Below, piece after piece: positions 21,422 to 32,816 of a stretch of 57,861 bases of DNA. Source of the DNA: Gnetum montanum. Lineage: Eukaryota; Streptophyta; Gnetopsida; Gnetales; Gnetaceae. A program made the position numbers and the translations under genes. Below the pieces are notes generated by a model. That model was given only the letters and a program-made list of their open reading frames with translations. It was not told the DNA's origin and searched no databases. Where the stretch lies: positions 1 through 57,861 of the forward strand of contig MNCI01035311.1 of assembly GCA_015680685.1 (NCBI GenBank), read 5' to 3'. Numbering within the stretch: position 1 is the first letter of the stretch; every line of letters starts with the position of its first letter.

Positions 21422-24329
21422 CTAACTGTGTTCTAGTGGGCTTCGTAGGTTTTTGAATGAGCAAGGCCCTAGATGGGAAGGTTTTGGAGACAATGTAAGG
21501 TCCCTCCCACAATGTTTGAAACTTGGTCGATTGGGATACGTGTGAGGGGTTCCAGTACAACACTTTGTCTCCACATCTAAATGTGACCTTCCGAATCCTA
21601 AGATTGTGTCATTTTTTATTGTAGTCCTTGTAGATCTCATTGGAGGATAGGGCCAGTAATCGATTCTCATCTAGCACACTTACATTGATCAGTCGTTGAC
21701 GTTGTGCTAGCGGGAGGTCAAGGCCTAAGTCACTGGCGGTGGATAGTTTCTGGAGTTCTACTTTGATTGGAAGTGTTGGAAAATTTCTGTACACTAACTC
21801 ATAAGGAGAGTACCCTACATGAAGTTTCCAAGTGGAGCAATAGGTCCATAGGGCATTGTTAAGCTTAGTGCTCCAATCCCTCCTTATTTGCTGATGATTC
21901 GGGTAAGGATCTTGGTGATCTCCCTATTGGTGACTTCAGCTTGCCCATTAGCTTGGGTGTGATAGGGAGTTGTGAATTTATGTGTTACCCCTAAGCATTA
22001 CATGATTTTCCAAAAAGTGACACCCATAAAGTGAGTTCCATTATCAGAAATGAGTGCACGTGGCACTCCAAACCTGTTAACAATTTTTTGTTGGATAAAT
22101 TGTGTGGTGGTGTTGGAAGAACAATCGACGACGACGATCACTTCTGCCCACCTTGTATAGTAGTTCACATCTATGACGATGTATGCCTTTCCATTTGACA
22201 GGGGTGTGATGGGTCCCATGAAGTCAATACCCAAAATTTCAAAGGGCTCCAGTGGCTGGATCCACTGTTAAGGTCCCTCTAACCGTACCATCATCCCACC
22301 ATTCCTCTGGCATTGTTTGCAGGAGTGGGCAAACCATTATGCATCCCTAAAGATAGTTGACCAGTAATACACTACAAGAAATATCTTAATGATAGTGCTG
22401 TGTCTAGCATAGTGGCCGCCACAAAGGCCCTCATGAGCATCCTAGAGGACGCACAACGTATCATCATCAGGGACACACCATCAAACCAAGCCATCAACGC
22501 ACACCTTGTACAGGTGGCCATTGATTTCCATGAAACACTTGGCCTTATAGGGAAACTGTTGTTTCTACTTATGGTTCCACTCCTTAGGCAGCTCCTAGGT
22601 TGTGAGGTAGGTGAGGATGCGATTGAACCAAGGGGATTCCTTGTTTGCTTGAGGATCAACCGCACTTGTGAAGAGGAGTTCATCTAGAAATTGGTCAGAT
22701 AAGGGCTCCTCCTCTTCTACATCATCCCATTGCAACCAAGAAAAGTGGTCAGCGACCATATTCTTAGTTCCCTTTCTATCTACCATGGTAAGATCAAACT
22801 CCTGAAGAATCACTAGCCACTGGATAATGCAGGGGTTCACCGTTGGTTTGTTCATCAACAACCGAATAGCACTATGGTCAGTATGCACAAACACCTTGTA
22901 TCTAAGCACATAGTGACAAAATTTGTCCAAGGAAAACACCACTACCATCAACTCCTTTTCAGTGGTGGTGTAGTTCAACTGAGCACCCATAATACTACGG
23001 CTTGCACAGTGGATATAATAAGGACGTTTCTGCTCATCACACTGTGTAAGCATGGCTCCCATGGTGAAGTTGGATGCATCCATCATAATGTGAAAGGGTT
23101 TGGACCAATCAAGGGCTCATAGATCTAGAGTTTCTATTTTAGCACTTGGAATGCGGATTTGCACTCCTTGGTCCAAATGAATGGAACGTCCTTCTTTGTT
23201 AGCTCTACCAACGGCTTGGCAATCTTTGAGAAGTTTTCAATGAATCACCGATAGTATCCAGTGTGTCCAAGGAATGAACAAACATCTTTGACAATACCCA
23301 GTTGGTGGGTGATTCCTTGGATAAACCTAATCTTTTTAGGATCTACGTTGATCCCTATTTGTGAGATGCGATGCCCCAAGACAATGCCTTCTTGGACCAT
23401 CAAATGGATTTTCTGCTAATTAAGCCGCAGATTGGTGTCTACACACTATTTGATAACCTACTCAAGATGGTCCAAGGCTTGCTCAAATGTGGCCCCATTG
23501 GTGGAGAATTCATCCATGAAGAATTCCATATCATTTGTTGCTGGAAAATGCTTAGGACAAGGCGTTGGAACGTAGAGGGTGCATTGCACAGGCCAAAGGG
23601 CATCTTCTTATATGAAAAAGTCCCCCATGCACTTGTGAAAGTAGTTTTGGCTTGGTCCTCTGGTGCTATTTTGATTTGGTTATAACCGCTATAACCATCC
23701 AAAAAGATGTAGTAGCGGTGCCCAGCTATGGTGTCCAACACTTGGTCCACAAATGGGAGTGGAAAGTGGTCCTTGAAGGTCACCATATTGAGCAACTGAA
23801 AATCAATGCAGACCCTCCACTTGCCATCTTTCTTGGGCACGATAATGAGTGGGCTAACCCATTCGCTATCGATGATAGAATAAATGAATCCTACCTTTAG
23901 GAGATGTTCGATTTCATCTTTTACAACCTGATTCAATTTAAGATTCAACCATCTTTGTGGCTGTCTTCATGGCTTCATGGAAGGGTCAAGATACATCTGA
24001 TGCTGGCAGAACCTACGATCAACTCCTGTCAACTCAAGATATGACCATGCGAATGCAGCAACCCATTTTTTTACCACCTTCAACAACTTCTTCTTCTGTT
24101 CTAGAGCAAGGGTGGCATTAATGATGACCGGCTTGCCATTTTGCAAAAATGCATACTCAGAGTGAGCTGGTAAAGAATTTAACTCCAAGGGCTCTTGTTT
24201 GAAGCTCTCAGGGATTTCTAGCTGTTCCCAATCATCTTGGTCATCAACAATGGAGACCTGTTGATGAATCTCTTCCATTTCATCTATGTTGTCAATGTAA
24301 GCTTGTACAAGCCCCTCTAATGATTCCAT
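21422..24329 (-). pseudogene. pol of element D (RT, RNase H, integrase)
   Basis: RT (24329-23300): WVSPLIIVPKKDGKWRVCID, FLDGYSGYNQIKIAPEDQ and MPFGLCNAPSTFQR; the active site reads FMDEF rather than FMDDF, so the second catalytic Asp is Glu. RNase H (23086-22595): DASNFTMGAML, TTEKEL, HTDHSAIRLL and VADHFSWL. Integrase (about 22560-21422): zinc domain HEGLCGGHYARH with later CKQC; core IDFMGP, SDNGTHF and ANGQAEVTNREI, giving an intact D, D, E set; and a GPY/F-like module GPYIVSKTFPS near 21490. Stops and frame changes occur between RT and RNase H, inside the zinc domain, and after the core. Confidence 0.88.
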
Positions 24330-24519
24330 GCATAATGTGCTGCTAGCTTTAGCTATCAGCCACTGGGTGTCTTCTTGGTTAGTGGCTGCTGCGTATAGGC
24401 ACTATTGAATAGGTGATTTCTCAGTACACTGACTACATGCTTGAATGGATATCCACTTAGTAGATCATAATTTCTCCACACAGTTGCACCTTGAGTCACT
24501 GTATGCGATGCATGAAACA

Positions 24520-24990
24520 CGTTTCTTCTCGATCTTCCCAAAATGATTTTCCTTGGAAATTTCAAGGGATAGATCGCGAAGGCCTAATCATGCATCCACC
24601 ATGCTTAGCCAGGCCCTTCCCATGATGATTGGGAAGTTCCCCTTGCAGTTCTCTACATGGATAACCAGGAAATCAGTAGGGTAGGACCACCCACAAACAG
24701 TGGTCACAATATCCACCACCAATCCCAAGGGAATGGTGATGGACTGGTCTACTAACTTGAGCTGAATGTTGCTCTTCTTTAGTAGGGTCAGGTTCTAGTT
24801 CTTGTACATATCATGAGAGATCAAATTGATCCCTAACCCTAAGTCTAAAAGAGATTTTCATGGCTCATTCTCTACCACCTGAAAATAGATGAAGGGGCTT
24901 CCTGGATCAGTTAATTTCTAGGGAAGGTGATCTGCTTTGATCCAATCGGTCACAGCATGTGTGAGCATGACCGTCTAGACGTTGGAGTGC
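24520..24990 (-). pseudogene. protease domain of element D
   Basis: Reads SLLDLGLGINLISHDMY near 24850-24800, the Athila-style D-L-G-A-S-I-N-L active site (here D-L-G-L-G-I-N-L), then LVDQSITIPLG and a late IIMGRAWLSMVDA. It would process gag. Three or four stops interrupt it. It lies between gag (ending near 25100) and RT in the expected order. Confidence 0.75.
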
Positions 24991-25099
24991 TATTGTTGTT
25001 GGCTTGAAGGCTACTCTGGTGGTGGAATAGTGGAGGATCTTGTAGGTTCAAAGGCACTAGCCACAGGTGTATGTGAGGGTTCCAGTTGCAAGTTAACAA

Positions 25100-26880
25100 C
25101 CCTTGTAGCGTTTCATTACTGCGGCTGTGGTGGTATCTCTCCTTGCATCATAGGTGTAGGTGGTAGCTAAGTGGGATGTGGTGGAGGAGTGGTAGGAGAA
25201 TGTGATGGAGGGTAGAAGAGATGTGGGTTTTCCCCCCGAGTTGATGGAGATTGAGGTTGAAAATACTCTAGGGGGTGGTAATGACTTTGAAAGGCCGCAT
25301 GACTGGAAGAGTCCCTTGGAGAGACCAGTTGCTGAACATAGTACCCATAAGGATCTGGTTGTTTGTAAGGGTACTGCTACCTTGGAGGTGGCATCCCCCA
25401 TGTTTGTGGATGCTTCCACTATTGGAAGTATTCATACAGTTGTGGTGGCACTCCACTTGAATAGTATCCTTGCTGCTGCTGGTGGAATCACCTAGAATTG
25501 CCTTGTGGATAACGCAACCTTCAGGGTTTTTTCCTTTGTGCCAAGCGAGGGTTCAATGTGTACACCCCAGACTCTTGAAGATGTGACACCATAGGAAAAC
25601 ATCCCTTAGGATGTTCATATTTCCATATGTCACATTCATCTTCCTCCTCAGTGTTGGATTCTGCAACTTGCTCTGCTACATAAACCATGCCCTTTCCCTT
25701 ATATTAGGTATGTTTAGCTTCCTTCTTCCTATGTCGATCGTGGTCATTACCTTGTGCTCTAGACTCCTCTGTGATTTTCAACATACTTTGGACCCTTTCG
25801 TCCAAAGAGTCCCACATCTTATCCACCTTTGCCGAAATTTTAGATGTGAACTTTTGTAATGGAAAAGTCTTCTAGCTTACCGCTACTTCTAGTGATGATT
25901 CTTCCTCCTCATCAGTAAAATGAACTTTCCTTTTTCTGAGGGAAGGATCCTGGTTGAATTCTTTTGCACTCTCCTTTTTTCTGAGTTCTCCTTCCTCCTT
26001 GGCCACCTGTTCAATGAGGTGTTGCAATTGATGGACCCTTAGCTCTGATAGTCACCCCTAGGCATACACGCCAAGGGTCTTTTACATTTCAAAATGGAGC
26101 CCATCAATGATGTGGTGAAGCTGTGCCTGCTAAGAGTAACCATGACCAGGAGACCGATGCAACAATGAGTAGTACCTGCTCGTGGCGGCATCCAAGGGTT
26201 CATGGTTTCCTTGTTTCTAGCCTTCGATTTGCCGTCTCAGGTTCGCCACTCTAGAGTACGTTTGATATTTTTCATTAAAAATTTCAAGCATCGTACTCCA
26301 TATTCTGATTGATTTTAGCTCCAAGGACCAGTACCAACTTTCAACTTCTTTGATGACTATGCGAGGGAACAACTTCAGCCTTTTCCAATCATTGTCAATG
26401 TTTTGCAGGGTGTAGGCATAATGGAATGCTTGCAGGTCGGTCTACGAATCACAATTGTATCCCCCTTCAAATTTGGGGATGTTTTTCATATCAACACACT
26501 TGATTCGGCTATTTTTTACATGCCTACTAGGAATTTGAATTGCCTCGGAAATCTAGAGCATACTCCAAGTAGCCAACAACAGCTCATCTGAATCATAGTC
26601 CTGCTGAGGACCACGATGTCTGTGACGATTCTGGCTATCCCTCCTTTCATGCTGGTGAGAATCACGTGATGGTTCGTGTGTTTCCTCTTGTTTCTCCTTC
26701 CAATCCTTCTAAACCTGTTTACCCCCATCCTTTTGCTTCCTCCTACCTCGATTACGATCAGAGCCTGAGCTGGATGAAGGAGAAGGAAAGTGAGAGGATG
26801 GAGAATAAGGAGAATGATCTCTCCCTCTACCTTGATGATGGTCCTAATCATCTTGTTCATCCTTGCTATGTGACCCTTCA
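25100..26880 (-). pseudogene. gag of element D
   Basis: The capsid core near 26400-26230 reads WKRLKLFPRIVIKEVESWYW and later IFNEKYQTYSRVANLRRQI, a Retrotrans_gag pattern. Upstream (26880-26600) is an arginine-rich stretch; downstream (25560-25100) is a proline, glutamine and tyrosine-rich tail. No CCHC knuckle is visible, as is common for Athila gags. At least six stops and several frameshifts. A further open stretch at 27387-27199 (starting MDHLMSIM) could be the gag N-terminus but is not recognised. Confidence 0.7.
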
Positions 26881-27514
26881 TCCCCTTGGGAATCTTGGCC
26901 ACCTAGGTGCTTGGAATGAATCATGGATTGGAGGACCTGGTGCCCCAGGGGAAGTTCGGTTGAATGGGTGTCATGAAATATGGGATCCCCATTTTTTGGA
27001 AGCCCTTGCGAAAGTAAGGGGTTACTGAATTATTTCCCCTTCAGCTGTTCATATCTATTCGCCTGCTACTGATCTCTTACTCATTGAGCCTCATTGGGAT
27101 GATAGTCCTGGTAGTCATGGTCCTCCGTGACATACTCTGCTCCAAGGTTCTAGATGCCCAATCTTCCCAGATTGTGAAATAGCATCGTAGGAGCTAATTC
27201 AATCGAGAGGGTATACAATATTTCCCTCCATGTCCCACCATCGTAGGTGCTCATCCCGATGTAGGATGAATGTGAAATCAGGGACGTACTCATCAGGATT
27301 CTTGTACACCACCCAACATTCTTGTGGCACTAGTGGGATGGATATCTCCCTCCTGTAAGAAGACATGATGGACATTAGATGGTCCATGTAATCGATGTAC
27401 CTTAATATTTACTTTTAATAAGCCTCACGTGCATACATATCTCTACCCTAGGTCCGTTCCAATGACTTAAATGATAATTTCACTAAGGTTAAATGATGCA
27501 TGTAAGAATTAACA

Positions 27515-27533
27515 GTCCCTGGCAATGATGCCA
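27515..27533 (-). promoter_or_regulatory. Athila-type primer binding site of element D
   Basis: The minus strand reads TGGCATCATTGCCAGGGAC, matching the Athila site TGGCGCCGTTGCCGGGGA except for transitions and one further change, as expected for decay of methylated CpG. Confidence 0.75.
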
Positions 27534-28295
27534 ATGATGAGCGGCTAGGTACCCCTACACCCAACCATACGAATCACGAGCTTTCACATGCAGCCTGGTC
27601 GAATTCCACAGACTGTAAGTACTTAACATACATCAGACTCTAACCAGTGGAACTTTGGGTTAGAACGGTCATTTTCTTCCTAATCTCACTTGTGATGTTC
27701 CAGTTACGATGGTTAAGTGAGGTTAAGGCTAATGATTTTTATAGCCTTTTGCATAACTTTTGGTAGCTAATTTAAGGTATGAAAGGTAAGGAATAACTAT
27801 TATCTAATCTCTAATTATCCTAACTTGTATTCTAACTATTCCTAGCATAAGTATCCAGTCCCATCTCCCGAGCACGTTCTGAGCATCTCCTAATACTTCT
27901 GGGCTACTAGACATTAAGCGTCACTAGGTTTACCAAGTGTTTGATTTACGTTCGAGATGGTTGTACTTATGGCCTTTATGAACTATGAATGAACAATAGC
28001 TATTAAAATAATAATAATAGAAACTTAAGTAATTAACATGTAACTAACAAAGCATAAATATATTAAGCTACTGAATGCATGAAACAACTAAGTCCAAATG
28101 ATACAAGGAATGCTTGAATAGTTCATCTCTATTGTCATCACGCCAATGGGCTTAGATACATCAACGCTCAAATAAAGAGCCGATCACTTTTCTTACACCT
28201 GCTGTGGGCACTTGGAAAATATTTTATCTCCTGCGGGAACAAACTGCAAGAGCTACAACTAACTGAAAAATGCCTAAATGAGGTGGAAGGCCCTC

Positions 28296-28305
28296 TTATT
28301 TATAG
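28296..28305 (-). promoter_or_regulatory. TATA box of element D LTR
   Basis: The minus strand reads CTATAAATAAG after a GC-rich stretch, a strong plant TATA box in the right orientation for transcription toward the PBS. Confidence 0.6.
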
Positions 28306-28319
28306 GCCGAGATGGGCAG

Positions 28320-28440
28320 TTGCGTAAACAGGGCCATGTCGATGTAGGAAGGCCACGTCGACGGGCCCATGTCGACGTGGGTGACATGTCGATGGGCCCA
28401 CATTGACGCGGCCACATATACGCGGCCCCATCAATGCAGT
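28320..28440. repeat. GTCGACG / GGGCCCA repeats in U3 of element D
   Basis: Short GC-rich units around ATGTCGAYG and GGCCCA recur six to seven times in 120 bases, immediately upstream of the TATA box in transcription direction. They may act as an enhancer-like block; this is inference. Confidence 0.55.
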
Positions 28441-28499
28441 GACTCAATGATACTTCATCACTCATTAATTATAATATAAATTTAATATTTACTTTCCAA

Positions 28500-31060
28500 T
28501 TTTATTCTTTTGTAGAGTGATTATGTTTTCATGTGGTTATGGTTGGTCTCATTCTGATGGATGTAGGATGACATAATATGATGTCATTGGCAAAGGTATG
28601 AACTTGGTTTAAAAGCTTACCAAATATCTATGATGATCATTCTAACCATACTCAACATAAGAACATATTGCACAAATGGTAAGGCACCTCATGTCCCAAT
28701 TTTGCAATTCCTACATAGTCCATCTTACCTTACTTACATGGTGTAATTATAAAATTTATGGTTTTGTATAGCATTATATAAGATTCCAACTAAGGTAGTT
28801 ATGTGTTATTTGGAATAAGAGCATGATCCATATTTAACTTATAAGGTATCCACAGACATTTATAGAATTAGTTATGTAAGGGCATTATGGATAGGAGGTA
28901 GTTTTGGGGAGGATTCACTTAAATGAATTTTGTTGATCATGGCTCTAAAACAATCTTACACTTTTATGAATATTATGAGTAAATTCTCTAAATTTATGTA
29001 TAATTTTGGAACTACTTCTCATCAATCTTGATTAATTTTTAATGATTTTATATTGAAATTTTATTCAAATTTCCTATGCATTAGACATTTCAAAATCTAA
29101 AATGTTTAGTACTTATGATTTTGAATATTTCAATGCATTCATGATATCTTGTGAACTAGACCTTTGATTTTACTTGTTTGAAAACTTATAAGCTCCTAAA
29201 GTTTAGCTCATTCATCATGGGGGATAAGGACTTGATTTTTGAAATATGAAAACTTTTCTAACATCTCATTTTTGAAAAACTCAGGTAACTAATAGCTAGA
29301 AACATCAAATTAAACTATAATTTGATGTTTTTGGTTATTTTGAAACCTTAGGAACGCTATCTCATAATCATAATGATCTTGAGCCTATATAAGATTTTTT
29401 TTAAAATGTGAGCTAACCAAGTATTTAGAAAGGTTTTAAACTAATGTTGATCCTTTGGTGATTGTAGATGATACCTAAATGAATCCCTAAGATTAGAGGT
29501 CTTTCACAAGCTAGGAAGAAAGGACAAAGATGGGGACATGGCCATGAGTAAGTAGTAGACATGTTTCATGAAATAAAAAGTGTCAACCAAGCAACCATGG
29601 CTAAAAGAATTTCCATTGCTAGGAATAACATGAAAAATCACCATTTGTAGATTTTTTAATATTTTTTAAATTTTGTAATTTTAAATTTTCATCTAGTTAT
29701 TTATTCAATATTTTGTAACAACCACTCAAATAAATTTTATAAAGCAATATTCATGTATTATAATGTTAGTCATTCTAGTGTTGATTATCCCACAATTTTT
29801 TTAATGAAACTTTATCTATTTTGTACACCATGAAAATGAGTTTTTGGAGAGTCATGGAGGAATGATGAGGCATCACTTGCTAAATATTAGAAATATTAAT
29901 AAAACTTATATTGGGTGGCTAAGATTTACCATCTACAATGTCACACCTATAATATTACATTTGCTATATTCTATCTACTATGTCGCATTTGGTATATCTC
30001 ATTTGCAATATTACAGGTTGGAATGCTATGTCACAAATATGCAATTATAATAAATGCCTATAAATATGAATATCTTACCATGTTTATAGTACCATTTGGT
30101 TATCACGTAACTAGACTCTATGATTTTTATTTTTTAATTCTTGTAACAATTAATGAGTGCCTAGACCATGAATCTAGGTTAGTTGTACAATGTCTTATTT
30201 GAGTGGACTACATTAAGAAACAATTCATGAATGATAATAAGCTTAATATTGATTCTCTTTCATTTTAATACATTGACTTAATATAGAATTTACATTTAAT
30301 GCAATTTATTTTCTACATAGTTAGCTTAATTATTACTTTTATCTTGTACATAGAATCTAGTGAAATGAGCCTAATTAGTTTTAGTGTAAACACATATTCA
30401 CTTGGTAATCCCAGTAGCATTATTACTTGGATTCACCTAGTAGCATAATCCTTGGTAATCTTAGCAATGAGTATGTGAGTTTAGGGCATGTACAGTAAGA
30501 TGGGAACAAACACTTATTACTATAGGCTAATCTAGAATTTAATTTCATTATTAATTAATTAGTTCTTAGTTTAGTACATGGCCAAACAACATCAATCATC
30601 ACGTGCCTCCACTATACTTAACCATACATACCAAGGGTTACTATGAGTATAGTTGGCAAGATAGTGACCTAGAATCTTATGTTTAACTATCTAGGTACTA
30701 TGTTAGTTCTATCGATGGATTATGATAGATCTACTATGATTCTTGTATGTTGTATGCAAGCATGGAATTTGATGCATGAATTATGAATTTTTTCTATTTT
30801 TATGTGTGAAACAAGCTTTAGAAAATTTGAAAAGTGTCCTAAAAATGCCTGAAGATATATAATTTCATCATTTATAGAAAAAAATTTAAATATATATATA
30901 TTAAATATATTAAGTAAATTCATGCTAAATTCAATTATTTTTTATATCCACAATAAATAATCACATTTCCTTAGTTGACTTTGTTAAATTTCATTGGTTT
31001 ATGTGTGAACAATATTGAATTCAAGCTTTGAACTATTGTGACTAAAAACCTCAATTGTTA
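28500..31060. other. AT-rich region without a recognised gene
   Basis: About 2.5 kb of AT-rich sequence. Near 29490-29640 (plus strand) a broken stretch reading RGLSQARKKGQRWGHGHE and VDMFHEIKSVNQATMAKR could be a decayed gag N-terminus, but it has stops and no following capsid. The open frames at 29844-30202 have no recognisable domain. Confidence 0.5.
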
Positions 31061-31199
31061 GAAAAACTAAGGATCCTTGGGGCAACAATTCCCCAACCTT
31101 GAATCCCTAAGGCCTCCACAAGAAAAATGGGATTTGAGGTGCCCTAGCTAGTCTAGTAGATCAACCAAGGACTTATGAAATGCAAAACATGGGAATACA

Positions 31200-32800
31200 A
31201 ACAAATCTAAATAATGCAATGAAAATAAATTTATTTTTGAACAAAAATCTCAAAACTTAAAACTTTATTGATAGAGAATAAATAATAAGTTAGAAAAATG
31301 TGTATAAATGATGTCAAAAAAAGTGTACGAATGGTGCCTAGATGAGCAAAAAGGGTTCACTTATGCAATAGTTTAAGGCTTGTTGAAGTTGATGTGATTT
31401 GCTCCACAATCTAGGTCCTAAGCCACTCCTAATGTTATCGAACCTTCCTTCATTACTACAACCTCAGATCTAAAAGTTGGGTTCCTACTAGGTTGGGGGG
31501 TGATAAAAGTAAAAAATTTGAATGCTAGATTACTCCACATTAGGGTTTGGAAATCCTAGAAGTGTAGTGTTGACACCCAAATTCCACAAATCTCTAGGTG
31601 GTTATGCTTCCACTATGGGGTTCAAGAGGATGCAAACATGAAATATTTCAAAAACTCTTGAGTGCTTGGAAATGCCTAAGTGTGAAATTAGTGCTTGGAA
31701 ATTTTCTTGTATGCTCAATGAGAAAAAAAATTAATCAATCCATTTAAAATTTTAAAACTTGTAAATGGTGTTTGAGGTTGGCTTTTATAGGATCTTTAGG
31801 TCATGAATGTGGCTACAAATTAGCTACGATTTGGCTGCAAAAATGGCTACAAATTAGCTATAAAATGGTTGCATATTGGCTACAAAGTTTCTACAAATAG
31901 GGTACTAAATTTAGGTGATATGGATGTCCAAATTTTGGGGATTACCATACATAGTAAGTGCTTCCCCCCATGGCCATTCTGTTTACTATAAATAGTAACC
32001 AAGGCACACCTTCCACGTTGAAGATGAATCTTCTACGCTAAGCTTTCCAACATGCTTACTAAAGTGGCTGGTCAATGTTGAAGTGCATGAAGTGATGAAT
32101 TCTGGCTTTTTTGGCTTCCATGCTAGGGGATAAAATTTTTCATGTTGGGGATGAAGACTCCATGCTAGGGGGAAACTTCCATGTTGAGGGGGAAAGGTTT
32201 CTAGGCTATGTATGTGGTCTCCACATTGAAGGGGGAAAGTTTCCAAAAGCCCCACCCTTCCATGCTAGGGATAGGTGAGATATTTCTCCTTGCATGTGTT
32301 TCTAGCATAGAAAAATGTATACCCCCCATAAAACCCATCAAATTTCATTTTTTGACATCCCAAAATGCATTTTGACCCCTAAATACAAAATATAGATACT
32401 AGGTAACTTTATCACTTTGGAATGGAGGCTTTGACCACTTATGAGGCATTTTCAGCTCCAAAAGTATAAAGTATGTGAAATTTCCTATTGTGGGTTATAA
32501 TTTTCACATTTACAATGAAGTTATAACTCAATTTTTATGGGGTGAATGCTACATGATGAAGATTGGTTGTAACATGCAAATTTTTGTGGTGTTTCAATGG
32601 CCCCTCTTTGTTGGTGCCTAGAGGATTAATCCAAGAAGCACTAACAAAGAATAAAAAACATCACTACATATTATAATGCTATAATGCATATAGGCCATAT
32701 GAGAATCAGGCTGTCTAGGTCACCAAAGTTGCTAGTTTAAGGCCATGATCTAGGGCTACCATCCATAACTTCTTATTCTACTCATCACTACCAAAGTTAA
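31200..32800 (-). repeat. probable 3' LTR of element C
   Basis: It follows the integrase end (32817). The TATA box reads TATAAAAGC on the minus strand at 31782-31790. At 32010-32280 the words TTCCATGCTAGGGG and variants recur six times, as in the large array at 36660-39310. The boundaries are guesses because a second copy is not in the window. Confidence 0.45.
32584..32666. repeat. degraded hairpin homologous to 13563-13650
   Basis: TTGTGGTGTTT and CCTCTTTGTTGGTGCC are followed by GCACTAACAAAGA and AAAACATCACTA. It has the same order, orientation and place (between pol and the LTR palindromes) as in element B. Confidence 0.65.
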
Positions 32801-32816
32801 TCAAGGCTACTTAGAG

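Larger units (their letters stand above)
20957..28500 (-). mobile_element. Athila-like Ty3/gypsy element D
   Basis: Minus-strand order: LTR with TATA, Athila-type PBS, gag, PR, RT, RNase H, INT. The RT motif FLDGYSGYNQI and the PBS place it in the OTA branch near Athila. Its 3' LTR is missing; the element ends at the junction with element B. 20957-21420 holds no recognised domain. Confidence 0.75.
27536..28500 (-). repeat. 5' LTR of element D
   Basis: Starts TGATGAGCGG on the plus strand, two bases after the PBS. The TATA box is at 28296-28305. The outer end is uncertain because no second copy is in the window. U3 holds a GC-rich repeated patch at 28320-28440. Confidence 0.6.

Noticed and set aside
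26666-27028. Plus-strand open frame of 120 codons
   Set aside because: Antisense to the arginine-rich part of the gag of element D; no domain.
29465-29640. Possible gag N-terminus on the plus strand
   Set aside because: Arginine- and glycine-rich start resembles Ty3 gags but has stops and no capsid follows; too weak for a separate feature.
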